DNA from: an uncultured Succinivibrionaceae bacterium
Lineage (GTDB): Bacteria; Pseudomonadota; Gammaproteobacteria; Enterobacterales; Succinivibrionaceae
Reading direction: 5' to 3'
Assembly (NCBI GenBank): GCA_900539665.1
Contig: UQCV01000009.1
Span: forward strand, 1-53,526
DNA: 53,526 nt
Shown here: positions 34,923 through 43,944 of the stretch, one piece after another
Position numbering within the stretch: position 1 is the stretch's first letter
Layout of the letters: every line of letters begins with the position of its first letter
The notes under the pieces: model-generated
What the model was told of the DNA's origin: nothing
Database searches by the model: none
Seen by the model: the letters and a program-made list of their open reading frames with translations, nothing else
Program-made: the position numbers and the translations under genes

Positions 34923-36725
34923 TTAGTGCGCCGTAGCTCGACGCTTATACATTTCTCTTCTAGTTTGGGCCGGAGTTCTTAACGAACCATCCGCATTTAA
35001 ATTATCAAATGGGATGTTATATAACTGTAAGGTTCGTTCCATAACCTGCGCAAACACAGGGCCTGCGACCGTGCCCCCATAAAACTTACCAGCATGAGGT
35101 TCATTTATGATAACCACCATCACAAACCGCGGATTACTCATAGGAGCAATCCCGGCAAAGGCCCCAACGTAATCTTTACCATACCCACCGGCAATCGCCA
35201 CCTTAGCAGTCCCGGTTTTACCACCTATGCGGTAACCGGCAATCGCCGCTTGAGTCCCGGTCCCATCTTCAACCACGGCTTCTAAGGCCTCAAGCACGCG
35301 GTTAACATCTTTTTCATTAGCGACGCGTTCACCTGCAGGGATATCTTGCTGGTTGACTTTTAAAATTGATAACGGTCTTTTAATCCCATGGTTAGCTAAA
35401 ATGGAATAAGCTTGGGCAATTTGTAACGGTGTTACCATGAACCCATAACCAAACCCCATAGTCGCTTTATCAATTTCACTCCAGTGCGATCTAGCTGGAA
35501 TACGACCTTTGTTTTCCCCAATAAATCCAATTCCCGTAGGCGTGCCGTAACCAAAATCAGTCAAGGCAGATTTAAGCTCAGCGGGTTCCATGCGTAAAGC
35601 AATACGCGCCATCCCGGTATTAGAAGAATACTTTAGAATATTAAATAAATCCCCAGAAGCCATCTTATGGCTATCTGTAATACTCTTGCCATTGACAATA
35701 AAGCTATAAGTATTAAAAACTTCCTGCCAACTAGTTTTGCCTAAAGCTAGAGCTTTTAAGGCAATCAAAGGCTTAGTTGTAGACCCAGGTTCATAAAGGT
35801 CGGTCACCGCTCTATTTCGAGCTTTATAAGGTTCGTAACCATCTTTTTGATTTGGATTATAAGATGGGGAATTAACCATCGCTAAAATTTCCCCGGTCCA
35901 TGCATCGAGAAGCACTAAAGAACCAGAAGTTGCTTGGTTAATTTCAGTTGCATATTTAAGGGCCAGATAAGCTTTTTGCTGAATGCGTTCATCAATACTT
36001 AAAACTAAGTTTCGGGCATGGCGCGCTTCGCGCACTACCCCTAGATATTCAACCACATTACCATGGCGATCTTTTAACAAACGGCTTTTTTCTGGTACAG
36101 AAAGGAGATAGTCGTTGAACTGTCGCTCCACCCCTTCAGTACCGTTACCATCCAAATCTGTACGCCCTAAAACATGGGCATTGATTTCCGCCGTAGGATA
36201 ATAGCGTCTTAAGGTGTTTTCTACATAAACCCCACGTAAATGAAGGCCGGCAATAAATTCTACATATTTGGCGTCGACTCGACGTTTCACACTTAAAACA
36301 CGCCCCGCCTTAGGATCTAAAATACGCCCTAAGAGCCAGTCGTAATCAATATCGAGGAGCTTAGCCATTTCTCGTAGCTCAGCTTCGTATTTAAGATGAG
36401 TTTGGTTTTCTTTAAAGTCATGACGGTCAATATAAATGTCCCCAACAGGCACACTTACCGCCAAACGTTCGCCATTACGGTCAACTATTAAACCACGCTC
36501 CATTCCACCTTTTATGGTACGAAGTAAGCGATCGTTAGCTTTTGAGACTAAGAAATCAGCATTAAAAAACTGATTGTAGACTAAACGCGCTACTAGCGCG
36601 AAAAAAAGAATAGCAATCCAACAAAGAACAAAATAGAAGCGCCAAGTGGCCATTTTATAGTCTTTGCCACCATTGCCAGACCATTTTTTTTTCCACCAAT
36701 TTTTAGTGAATATGGTCCTAATCAT
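34923..36725 (-). CDS. ftsI: Septal transpeptidase FtsI (PBP3)
   Basis: Class B penicillin-binding protein, the partner of FtsW. Cytosolic basic N-terminus, one helix (~residues 28-50), pedestal domain (RGLIVDRNGERLAVS), and transpeptidase domain with the active-site S315 in STTK, SSN at 367-369 and KTGT at 503-506. 600 residues (E. coli 588). Starts within the ftsL stop (ATGA overlap). Confidence 0.97.
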   Translation of the reverse strand: MIRTIFTKNWWKKKWSGNGGKDYKMATWRFYFVLCWIAILFFALVARLVYNQFFNADFLVSKANDRLLRTIKGGMERGLIVDRNGERLAVSVPVGDIYIDRHDFKENQTHLKYEAELREMAKLLDIDYDWLLGRILDPKAGRVLSVKRRVDAKYVEFIAGLHLRGVYVENTLRRYYPTAEINAHVLGRTDLDGNGTEGVERQFNDYLLSVPEKSRLLKDRHGNVVEYLGVVREARHARNLVLSIDERIQQKAYLALKYATEINQATSGSLVLLDAWTGEILAMVNSPSYNPNQKDGYEPYKARNRAVTDLYEPGSTTKPLIALKALALGKTSWQEVFNTYSFIVNGKSITDSHKMASGDLFNILKYSSNTGMARIALRMEPAELKSALTDFGYGTPTGIGFIGENKGRIPARSHWSEIDKATMGFGYGFMVTPLQIAQAYSILANHGIKRPLSILKVNQQDIPAGERVANEKDVNRVLEALEAVVEDGTGTQAAIAGYRIGGKTGTAKVAIAGGYGKDYVGAFAGIAPMSNPRFVMVVIINEPHAGKFYGGTVAGPVFAQVMERTLQLYNIPFDNLNADGSLRTPAQTRREMYKRRATAH

Positions 36726-37087
36726 GGTTGCCCCCTTTGATCATCCTTAGTTTCTAGATCAAGGTATGTTTCTTCTTCCACTTTAGGACTACGCATGTTA
36801 AGAGTACTTTTAGCAATACTACTAACGCGCGTCAATTCGCTTAAAGCTTCCTGCTCTAAGCGCAAGTGCTGATAATCGTTGTTAAGCTTATCTTGACGTG
36901 CAAGTTCCTTGCTCGTTTGGGTCACATTGGCTCTTGTGGCTTGAACCTGCCCAATAATCTGCATTGCCACAACCACAAGCAGAATCGCCACAATATAAAA
37001 GTAAAAATACTTTTTTATATCGCGCGCGATGCACTGAAGTAATAAGTCTTTACGTTCCTCGTGGCGAGAACCTTTAACCTCTAACAT
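36722..37087 (-). CDS. ftsL: Cell division protein FtsL
   Basis: Small bitopic divisome protein (121 residues, as E. coli) that forms a complex with FtsB and FtsQ. Cytosolic N-terminus (~30 residues), one membrane helix at ~31-48 (YFYFYIVAILLVVVAMQII), then a coiled coil (~50-100) with LNNDYQHLRLEQEAL. Overlaps rsmH upstream by seven bases and ftsI downstream by four. Identified by position and topology more than by sequence. Confidence 0.92.
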   Translation of the reverse strand: MLEVKGSRHEERKDLLLQCIARDIKKYFYFYIVAILLVVVAMQIIGQVQATRANVTQTSKELARQDKLNNDYQHLRLEQEALSELTRVSSIAKSTLNMRSPKVEEETYLDLETKDDQRGQP

Positions 37088-38022
37088 TGGTAATCTACTC
37101 TTTCTGCCACGCGAAGCACCGCACTACGAGAACGCGGATTAACTTCAATTTCTTCAGCTGATGGTTCAATAGCCTTACCTATTGCTTTAAAGGTGCGAGA
37201 CTTTAAAATTTCCGCTTCAGGGATTGGCAAGCCTCGAGGAGGTTGGACCCCACGTTCTTTACGTCGAATAAAGTTTTTAACTAAGCGGTCTTCTAGGGAA
37301 TGGAAGCTTATAACAGACAATCTGCCCTTAGGAGCTAATAGACTTTCAGAAGATTCAAGAATAGAAGCCACTTCGTCAAGCTCTCCGTTAATATGGATCC
37401 GAATTGCCTGAAAAGTTCTAGTCGCTGGATGCTTATTTTTTTCTTTAACGGGCACCACGCGCTTAATCATTTCGGCTAAAGCCAAAGTGCTAGTATACGG
37501 CTCGGTTTCCCGATCATGACAAATTGCAGCCGCAATTTTACGCGCAAAACGTTCTTCCCCATAATCATGAAGTACACGTACAATTTCATCGAATTCCGCA
37601 TGCGCTAACCATTCAGCCGCACTTTCACCATGTTCAGGATCCATGCGCATATCAAGTGGCCCGTCACGCATAAAGCTAAAGCCTCTTTCAGGATCGTCTA
37701 ATTGAGGAGAAGAAACTCCAAGATCAAGCAAGAGGCCAGATAACTGCCCTCTTGCTACATAGGGCGCAAGTAAAGAAGGAGCTTCCGCAAAGCAACCACG
37801 TAAAATTGTAAAACGTGGATCGGTAATGGTTTGCGCTTCTTCAATAGCGCGAGGATCGCGATCGATGGCATAAAGATGCCCATCCGAAGCTAATTTAGAA
37901 AGGATTAAACGAGAATGACCGCCACGGCCAAAGGTACCATCAAGATAAATGCCATGTGGATTAATATTGAGTCCATCCACAGCTTCCTGAAGAAGAACAG
38001 TTCTGTGATTAAAAACTTGCAT
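37081..38022 (-). CDS. rsmH: 16S rRNA m4C1402 methyltransferase RsmH (MraW)
   Basis: N4-methylates C1402 in the ribosomal P site; RsmI, encoded nearby at 38847, adds the 2'-O-methyl on the same base. SAM-binding YLDGTFGRGGHSRLIL, LLDLGVSSPQLDDPERGFSF, DGPLDMRMD, and C-terminal HPATRTFQAIRIHINGELDE and SVISFHSLEDRLVK (read in parts). 313 residues, as E. coli. First gene of the dcw cluster here: mraZ, normally upstream, is absent. Confidence 0.97.
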   Translation of the reverse strand: MQVFNHRTVLLQEAVDGLNINPHGIYLDGTFGRGGHSRLILSKLASDGHLYAIDRDPRAIEEAQTITDPRFTILRGCFAEAPSLLAPYVARGQLSGLLLDLGVSSPQLDDPERGFSFMRDGPLDMRMDPEHGESAAEWLAHAEFDEIVRVLHDYGEERFARKIAAAICHDRETEPYTSTLALAEMIKRVVPVKEKNKHPATRTFQAIRIHINGELDEVASILESSESLLAPKGRLSVISFHSLEDRLVKNFIRRKERGVQPPRGLPIPEAEILKSRTFKAIGKAIEPSAEEIEVNPRSRSAVLRVAERVDYQC

Positions 38023-38389
38023 ACAGTGACTTTTCCGTTTTTTGCCGCTTTTAAACGTCCATGGTCAAAATAATAAGCAAGTTGCCCCGCCCGCATGGTT
38101 ATTTAGGCTTTGGTGCCAAGCTGTGTTCTAGGTTTTTACGCCTGTAATTCAACTCTCCGCCTGTAATTTAATTCTCTGCCTGTAATTTAATTCTCTGCCT
38201 GTAATTCAACTCGCTCTTGTGAATTCATCCTAGGTGCTCTAGACTTCAGCTTGGCTTATGCGCTAAGCTCTTAGCTAGAAAAAACCTATTATATCCCCCC
38301 TAATTTACATCCACCATGATGGTTGGATGGACAGAGACCTTACCAAATATATGCAAAACGGAAAAACTGCAAGGTTATGAAATAATAGT
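38023..38389. promoter_or_regulatory. dcw upstream region; no mraZ
   Basis: 367 bases between rsmH and rnpB, both on the minus strand. mraZ and recognisable MraZ boxes (TGGGN repeats) are not seen. The region holds the 19-bp tandem repeats (38139-38214) and a bulged hairpin CATCCA-CCAT/ATGG-TGGATG near 38310-38335, just past the rnpB 3' end. It must contain the dcw promoter unless transcription reads through from rnpB. Confidence 0.5.
38139..38214 (-). repeat. Four 19-bp tandem repeats upstream of the dcw cluster
   Basis: Units at 38139-38157, 38158-38176, 38177-38195 and 38196-38214 share YGCCTGTAATTYAAYTCKC on the plus strand. Units 1 and 4 carry TTCAACTC and units 2 and 3 TTTAATTC. The constant 19-base spacing (nearly two helical turns) fits an array of protein sites on one face of DNA. 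It sits 117 bases upstream of rsmH. Confidence 0.85.
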
Positions 38390-38761
38390 GAGTTGGTCTA
38401 TAAGCCGGGTTCTGTTCTGCTTTCGCAGTGGTAATCATTCCTCTAGATCGGAAATCGCTCTCCGATTCAAGCGACCAACCCGCCTCTTACACGGGCAGTG
38501 TCAATGAGGCCTATTAGGTCTTGCTCCGAGTGGAGTTTACCATGCCACTAACCGTTACCGGCAGCGCGGTGTGCTCTTACCACACCATTTCACCCTTACC
38601 AGCCGCATGCGGCTTCGGCGGTTTGCTTTCTGTTGCACTGGTCGTGAATTCACATTCCCTAGGCGTTACCTAGCACTCTGCCCTGCGGAGCCCGGACTTT
38701 CCTCCCCCCTATGTGTCTGCCCGAAGGCACAACCATAAGGCAGCGATTACCTGACCAACTC
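38390..38761 (-). ncRNA. rnpB: RNase P RNA (type A)
   Basis: Ribozyme that matures tRNA 5' ends. On the minus strand the ends GAGTTGGTC and GACCAACTC form helix P1 (38753-38761 with 38390-38398). The universal GAGGAAAGTCCGGGCTC is at 38688-38704, and the 3' CACGACAGAACCCGGC-type end reads ACAGAACCCGGCTTAT at 38400-38415. AAACCGCC and GTGCAACAGAAAGC, and GGTAAACTCCAC, are also typical. Length ~372 nt (E. coli 377). Ends are set by the P1 pairing; the transcript may extend a few bases. Upstream of dcw on the same strand. Confidence 0.97.
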
Positions 38762-38846
38762 AAGTGCTGATTATATCACAAGAAAAACAGGATTTTAAAA
38801 TTAACTCATCCTTATATCATTATTTTTAGAATGATAGCGTTTTCTC

Positions 38847-39725
38847 TTATTTTTCCTCATCTAACTGAGCTTCTGAGCTATCTAAAGTTGCTCGATATAC
38901 ATCATTTTTTCGAAGACCAAAGTATTGCGCTACGATCTGAGCTGCTTTTCGGCCCGGAAGTTCTTTCGTTAAGAGTTTTAAAAGTTGCAAGGCTTCTTGC
39001 GGTACTTCGTCTTGGGCCGCAGCATCCTTACGAAATGGCGCTACCAACACCACCATTTCCCCTTTTTCATAATTAGGATCCGCCTTTAAGGTCGCTTCCA
39101 TTTCTACAGCCGGGCTCCGATAAAAAGTTTCAAAAGTTTTAGTCAACTCACGCGCAATAACCAAATCTCTCGTGCCAAGAATTTCCGCCATAATTTTCAC
39201 CGTATCGATAATACGACGTGGGGCTTCATAAAAAATTACGGTCCCAGGGTTTTCGGCCACTGAAATTATTTTTTCACGCAAAGCTTTTTCTTTTACCGGT
39301 AAAAACCCTTCAAAGGAAAATCTATCCGTTGGCAAACCGGCGGCACTTAAAGCCGTAATTGCCGCGCAAGGCCCCGGCAAAGGAATAACTTTCACTCCAC
39401 TTTGAGCGCAAGCCGCGGCTAAATGATACCCTGGATCCGAAATTAGCGGAGTGCCGGCGTCAGAAATCAAAGCTACACTTTGCCCAGATTCAATAAGGGA
39501 CACAATACTTGCTGCTTTTTCAGCTTCATTGTGGTCATGAAAACTAATGAGCTTTGGTGCCGTAACCCCAATAGCTGTTAGAAGTGGCATTGAATGTCTG
39601 GTATCTTCCGCACAAATAACATCCGCAGCTTTTAGTACTGCCACGGCTCGCGCCGTAATATCTTGCAAATTACCAATAGGAGTTGGGACTATGTATAAGG
39701 CTTTAGCCAACAATTCTTCTGTCAT
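38847..39725 (-). CDS. rsmI: 16S rRNA 2'-O-ribose C1402 methyltransferase RsmI
   Basis: Tetrapyrrole-methylase-fold enzyme. YIVPTPIGNLQDITARAV, CAEDTRHS, LISDAGTPLISDPGY, PLPGPCAAITALSAAGLPTDRFSFEGF and FYEAPRRI are characteristic (read in parts). 292 residues (E. coli 286). It acts on the same nucleotide as RsmH, which lies less than 1 kb downstream across rnpB. Divergent from lpoA, as in E. coli. Confidence 0.96.
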   Translation of the reverse strand: MTEELLAKALYIVPTPIGNLQDITARAVAVLKAADVICAEDTRHSMPLLTAIGVTAPKLISFHDHNEAEKAASIVSLIESGQSVALISDAGTPLISDPGYHLAAACAQSGVKVIPLPGPCAAITALSAAGLPTDRFSFEGFLPVKEKALREKIISVAENPGTVIFYEAPRRIIDTVKIMAEILGTRDLVIARELTKTFETFYRSPAVEMEATLKADPNYEKGEMVVLVAPFRKDAAAQDEVPQEALQLLKLLTKELPGRKAAQIVAQYFGLRKNDVYRATLDSSEAQLDEEK

Positions 39726-39831
39726 TTCATTTTCCAGTTAAATAATAAACTCGCACGTGCCCTGCCTCAAAGAGTGTATAATGTTATAGATAAACTGTAT
39801 CGTACTAACAAGGAAGAAGGGATCTATCACC

Positions 39832-41577
39832 ATGCCTAAATTTCGTATGTATTTTAGCTCATATTTGAAAACCGGTGCATTTCTTATTACCGGTTTGATC
39901 ACAGGCTGTAGCTTAACCTCTGGTCACGACTCATCTTTGCAGCCTGAAGCATTCGGTAGCCTTGGCCAAACCAGTAGTTGGTATGAAGACCAACTTTCCG
40001 CCTCAGATCCCGCTTACAACTACGATTGGCAAATTCTACTAGCCCGTTCTTACTGCGCTGAAGGCGATCTTGAACGAGCCCAAGAAGTATTATCTCAACT
40101 TCGTTCTCAAGCTATAACTCCATTACAGGGAAATAAAGCTGATATCGTTGAAGCTCAAATTAAATCTAGACAAGGCCGTTATAAAGAAGCCTACGCTTTA
40201 CTTTCTTCAGTAAACTCCTTGTCACTCTCTAACCGTGACGCTTCATACTACTACTTGCTATTAGCTAAAACTGAAGAAAAGCTCGGTAAAAATGGTGATG
40301 CGGGTAAACACTACATCGCCCTTAGTGAACTTCAATCCCAAAACGACAGTCGAGCTGACGCTCAAAGCCGAGCTATTCTCGCCCTTTGCGCCGCTTCCGA
40401 CAAAGAATTAGCAGCCGCCTTTAAAAAATCTAATTCTAAATATGAAAAGGGGTTTATTGAATACGCTCTTATTAACCACATTAAAAATCCAAAGAGTCGT
40501 GAACGCCTTTTAACTAAACTTGCGAAAAAGTACCCAGGCCACCCCGTACTAAACATTTCTTCTACCGCCAACAAGGCAACTAAACAACAACCAGTAGCTC
40601 CAGCTGCGCCAGTTGTCAATGAAGCAACCACTAATCAAATTGGTACCATTGGGGTCTTCCTCCCACTTTCTGGCAAGTATGCCGAAGTTGTAGGCAACCC
40701 AACCAAACTTGGGATTTTAAATTCTGCTCGTGACAACGGTATCGCGCAAACTATCAAGTTTTACGACACCGCCGCTAATAGCGTAGCCACTTTATATAAG
40801 CAAGCAGAAGCTGATGGCGTTTCTCTTATCATTGGCCCAATCATTAAGAGCGATACTGACAACCTCCTCGCCCAAAACCCTAAAATGCCAGTTATTGCCT
40901 TAAATGAAGGTAGTATTACCAATACTCCTAATACTTACTTCTTAAGCCTTTCCCCTGAAATCGACGTGCAAAGTGCTGCTAGCAAAATCACTGCTGATGG
41001 CTTTAAGACGCCAATGGTCATTGCCCCGGGTAACACCCGTGGCAACCGCATCACAAATAGTTTCAATACTGCTTGGTACCAAATGAACGGACGCAACGTA
41101 AACGCTTGCTACTTCTCTGACATCAATTCCTTGGAAAGCACTCTTAAGAGCTGTTTTACCGGTGCACCTGATACTGATGCCGTGTATATCTATGGTACGG
41201 CAAACGAAGCCTCAGTCATTAGAGAATATTCTAAGATCATAGCTGGCAACAACCAGGAATACTACATCAGCTCTCGCAGTAACAACGGCGTTTTAAACAC
41301 TGCTGTGCTTAACAGCATCAATGGCATGCACTTAGGTGATGAACCATGGTTACTCCAAGAAAGCGCCGCTAAGACTGAAGTTTTAACCACCCTCCCTAAA
41401 GCTAGTGGGGATACTTTAAGATGCTTCGCCATTGGTTACGACTCGCTTAACGTTGCTTTGAACCTGAATAAACTTACAAGTAGTAGCAACGAAGTAGTCA
41501 ACGGACTCTCAGGGAATATCTATATCTCTGAAGGCAAGATTATTCGTGAATTATCCTGGGTTACAATCGGCAAATAA
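39832..41577 (+). CDS. lpoA: Outer-membrane lipoprotein LpoA, activator of PBP1A
   Basis: Lipoprotein signal with lipobox ITGC (Cys26). N-terminal TPR-like helical region (~30-250: ARSYCAEGDLERAQEVL, KSRQGRYKEAYALL), Pro/Ala linker (~258-268), then a periplasmic-binding-protein-like LppC domain (TIGVFLPLSGKYAEVVGNP... DSLNVALNL). It spans the periplasm to stimulate PBP1A (MrcA). 581 residues (E. coli 678). The rsmI/lpoA divergence is conserved; yraN, usually next, is absent. A consensus -10 TATAAT is at 39777-39782. Confidence 0.93.
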   Translation: MPKFRMYFSSYLKTGAFLITGLITGCSLTSGHDSSLQPEAFGSLGQTSSWYEDQLSASDPAYNYDWQILLARSYCAEGDLERAQEVLSQLRSQAITPLQGNKADIVEAQIKSRQGRYKEAYALLSSVNSLSLSNRDASYYYLLLAKTEEKLGKNGDAGKHYIALSELQSQNDSRADAQSRAILALCAASDKELAAAFKKSNSKYEKGFIEYALINHIKNPKSRERLLTKLAKKYPGHPVLNISSTANKATKQQPVAPAAPVVNEATTNQIGTIGVFLPLSGKYAEVVGNPTKLGILNSARDNGIAQTIKFYDTAANSVATLYKQAEADGVSLIIGPIIKSDTDNLLAQNPKMPVIALNEGSITNTPNTYFLSLSPEIDVQSAASKITADGFKTPMVIAPGNTRGNRITNSFNTAWYQMNGRNVNACYFSDINSLESTLKSCFTGAPDTDAVYIYGTANEASVIREYSKIIAGNNQEYYISSRSNNGVLNTAVLNSINGMHLGDEPWLLQESAAKTEVLTTLPKASGDTLRCFAIGYDSLNVALNLNKLTSSSNEVVNGLSGNIYISEGKIIRELSWVTIGK

Positions 41578-41600
41578 AAGCAGACAGGCAGAACAGCAAC

Positions 41601-42179
41601 ATGGAAAATGCGCAGCAACATTTTGAAAACAACATGACCGCCATTACGAATCAGCAGCAGGAGGTGTTTGATAATACCGAAACTGCGGCGGCTATGCTGA
41701 GTTTAAGTCTGAACGAGCCTTGCAAGATCCTTTGTCTAGCTAGTCCTCTATGCCAACCTCTGTTACAGCTATTTAGCCAACAACTTAACTTGGCTTTAAC
41801 CATGGAACAAGGTAATTCATCATTGGCCGCTATTAACATCAATACTAGTGCGGCCAAAATTGGCTATCTTTATCCCGCTTTTGGGATCGACCAAGGATTA
41901 TTCTTGCAGTTTCGTACTATGTGGCATGAAGGCGACAGTATTTTGCTTGTCAGCCAAAATAGTTATGAAACAGAAAACTTTGCAAGCATTATCGATTATG
42001 CTCATGAAAACTCAATCCCGCTAGTGGCTATTGGCCATCACAAGGATGAGAAGCTTAAAGAATTACTCGGTGACGAAGACATCTCCGTCCTCCTTACAGC
42101 CGATAACGACTTTATCTTCACTGAGCTTACGTTGTGCATATTAAATAGCATTATAAACTCGCTAACCGCTGAACTTTAA
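41601..42179 (+). CDS. diaA: Divergent DiaA-like SIS-domain protein
   Basis: 192 residues in the diaA position after lpoA (spacing 23 bases, probably one operon). E. coli DiaA is a SIS-fold tetramer that binds DnaA and promotes orderly initiation. Aligning features: CKILCLAS (beta1), SSLAAININTSAAKIGYLYPA, MWHEGDSILLVSQ, IPLVAIGHHKDEKLKELLGDEDISVLL and the C-terminal FTELTLCILNSII. The GNG-S phosphosugar loop is replaced by ASPLCQP, so isomerase activity is not expected. It is divergent enough that the DnaA-binding role is inferred from synteny. Confidence 0.7.
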   Translation: MENAQQHFENNMTAITNQQQEVFDNTETAAAMLSLSLNEPCKILCLASPLCQPLLQLFSQQLNLALTMEQGNSSLAAININTSAAKIGYLYPAFGIDQGLFLQFRTMWHEGDSILLVSQNSYETENFASIIDYAHENSIPLVAIGHHKDEKLKELLGDEDISVLLTADNDFIFTELTLCILNSIINSLTAEL

Positions 42180-42246
42180 TTAAACTCACGAAACATTAGC
42201 TAATCGTTCTTCGCTTAAAAGTAAATGACTCGCCATAATTGATAAT

Positions 42247-42278
42247 AAAAAAGGAAGTGCTAGACACTTCCTTTTTTT
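42247..42278. terminator. Bidirectional terminator between diaA and sspB
   Basis: AAAAAAGGAAGTG, loop CTAGA, CACTTCCTTTTTTT. A/T-runs on both sides fit convergent diaA (plus) and sspB (minus). Confidence 0.9.
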
Positions 42279-42441
42279 ATTCTTCGCTATTTTTAAGTTT
42301 AGCTTTCGGGTTCGTACTTTAAAACGCTTGATTCTATTATCTACTACCTAATCAAGCTAATCAAAACTCCATTTATGTAAACATGCAAGCAAAGTAACGC
42401 AAATCAGCCCACCCAACCAAAGCCCTAAAAATCTAGTCTGT

Positions 42442-42945
42442 CTATTCGACCAATTCAAGAGATGGCTTATGGTTGCCATTTGGTTTAGTTTGTGGTTTAG
42501 CCGGAGTGGCATCAGCATGAGCTGAATCAATAACTTCTAAGGTCACTCCTGGCTTCTTCGGAGTTTCTTCTTCCTTAGCGCTAGTTACTTCAGGTGACTG
42601 TTCCTCATCATACGCACGTTCTGGGTACATGCTAACCCCTAAAGAAATATCTTCTCGTGGATAAATGGCTATTATAGACTGCATTGGCACGTACACCATA
42701 TGGGGCACCCCGCCAAAACGTGCAGTAAAAGAAATAGCATCATGGTCCATCGCAAAATCACGGACAGCAATAGGACCTATATTAAGGACAATAATTCCGT
42801 TTTGTGCATACTGCAAAGGCAAATCAACGTTAGGACAATTAACATTAACAGAAATTTGAGGAGTTAGGTTGTTGTCCACAATCCAGTTATACATGGCCTG
42901 CACCATATAAGGACGAAACGGTGTAAGCTTGGCATCTACAGACAT
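42442..42945 (-). CDS. sspB: ClpXP protease specificity factor SspB
   Basis: Adaptor that brings SsrA-tagged proteins (and RseA fragments) to ClpXP. Folded domain ~1-110: LTPFRPYMVQAMYNWIVDN, GIIVLNIGPIAVRDF, ISFTARFGGVPHMVYVP, IAIYPREDISLG. Flexible acidic/Pro linker ~115-158, then the ClpX-binding tail PSLELVE. 167 residues (E. coli 165). Usually rplM-rpsI-sspA-sspB; sspA is absent here and a terminator separates sspB from rpsI. Its target RseA would be cut first by DegS, also in this window. Confidence 0.93.
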   Translation of the reverse strand: MSVDAKLTPFRPYMVQAMYNWIVDNNLTPQISVNVNCPNVDLPLQYAQNGIIVLNIGPIAVRDFAMDHDAISFTARFGGVPHMVYVPMQSIIAIYPREDISLGVSMYPERAYDEEQSPEVTSAKEEETPKKPGVTLEVIDSAHADATPAKPQTKPNGNHKPSLELVE

Positions 42946-43069
42946 ACAATACCCCTAATAAATCAATCTAAACGTTCTGTCATAATAGCACAATACACGC
43001 ATAAAAAACCGCATGATTCCTTTAAATTGCGAAGTTCGTGCCCTTTCAGACCTCAATTCATGTAACAAA

Positions 43070-43097
43070 AAACCCCATTCCATGGGGAACGGGGTTT
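43070..43097 (-). terminator. Terminator of rplM-rpsI
   Basis: AAACCCCATTCC/GGAACGGGGTTT, with the one mismatch read as a G-U wobble in minus RNA, then TTTTTTG. It sits 19 bases past the rpsI stop. Confidence 0.88.
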
Positions 43098-43115
43098 GAA
43101 CCAAAAATACTCTGA

Positions 43116-43505
43116 TTAACGCTTTGAGTACTGTGGACGCTTACGAGCCTTGTGGAGACCAACCTTCTTACGTTCAACACAACGAGCATCGCGGGTTACA
43201 TAACCAGCCTTGCGGAGTTCTGAACGATATGATTCGTCAAAAGCCATAAGAGCACGGGTAATACCGTGACGAACAGCACCAGCCTGACCAGAAATACCAC
43301 CACCAACTACAGTGATGTAAAGGTCAAACTTTTCGTTTAACTGAAGAAGTTCAAGCGGCTGACATACAACCATACGTGCAGTCGGACGAGTGAAGTAGTT
43401 TTCAAGTGAACGATTGTTGATGGTAATCTTACCAGTACCCTGCTTGATGAAAACACGGGCAGTTGAGCTCTTGCGGCGGCCAGTACCGTAGTATTGTTCT
43501 ACCAT
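43116..43505 (-). CDS. rpsI: 30S ribosomal protein S9
   Basis: 129 residues (E. coli 130). YYGTGRRKSSTARVFIKQGTG, GGISGQAGAVRHGITRAL, and the C-terminal KVGLHKARKRPQYSKR that reaches the P-site tRNA. 10 bases after rplM in the conserved pair. Confidence 0.98.
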   Translation of the reverse strand: MVEQYYGTGRRKSSTARVFIKQGTGKITINNRSLENYFTRPTARMVVCQPLELLQLNEKFDLYITVVGGGISGQAGAVRHGITRALMAFDESYRSELRKAGYVTRDARCVERKKVGLHKARKRPQYSKR

Positions 43506-43515
43506 TTATTTTTCC

Positions 43516-43944
43516 TTAAATGTCTAAAACCTGTGGCTGCTGAGCTGCATGATCATGAGTAGCACCAGCATATACCTTTAACTTACGGAACATTGCACGA
43601 CCTAAAGGCCCCTTTGGCAACATACCACGAACAGCAGATTGAATTACCATTTCAGGCTTCTTAGCGATTAACTTGTCAAAAGAAATTGACTTGATACCAC
43701 CTGGGAAACCAGAGTGTGCGTAATAAATCTTATCAGTGGTCTTATTACCAGTTACAACAACTTTTTCAGCGTTAACAACGATGATGTAATCACCAGTATC
43801 CATGAATGGAGTGTATTCTGGCTTGTGCTTACCGCGTAAACGTGAAGCAATTTCAGTTGCGATACGACCAAGTGTTTTACCAGTCGCGTCAACTACATAC
43901 CAGTCACGCTTGATGGTGTCTGGCTTAGCTACAAAAGTTTTCAT
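43516..43944 (-). CDS. rplM: 50S ribosomal protein L13
   Basis: 142 residues, identical in length to E. coli L13. KTFVAKPDTIKRDWYVVDATGKTLGR, RLRGKHKPEYTPFMDTGDYIIVVNA, SGFPGGIK and VRGMLPKGPLGRAMFRKLKVYAG (read in parts) are diagnostic. First gene of rplM-rpsI, preceded by a long leader region. Confidence 0.98.
   Translation of the reverse strand: MKTFVAKPDTIKRDWYVVDATGKTLGRIATEIASRLRGKHKPEYTPFMDTGDYIIVVNAEKVVVTGNKTTDKIYYAHSGFPGGIKSISFDKLIAKKPEMVIQSAVRGMLPKGPLGRAMFRKLKVYAGATHDHAAQQPQVLDI

Noticed and set aside
38139..38214. CRISPR array at the 19-bp repeats
   Set aside because: Units are directly contiguous with no spacers and no cas genes are near.
38308..38335. Hairpin as the rnpB terminator
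   Set aside because: The stem is bulged and the minus-strand flank is G-rich with no T-run.
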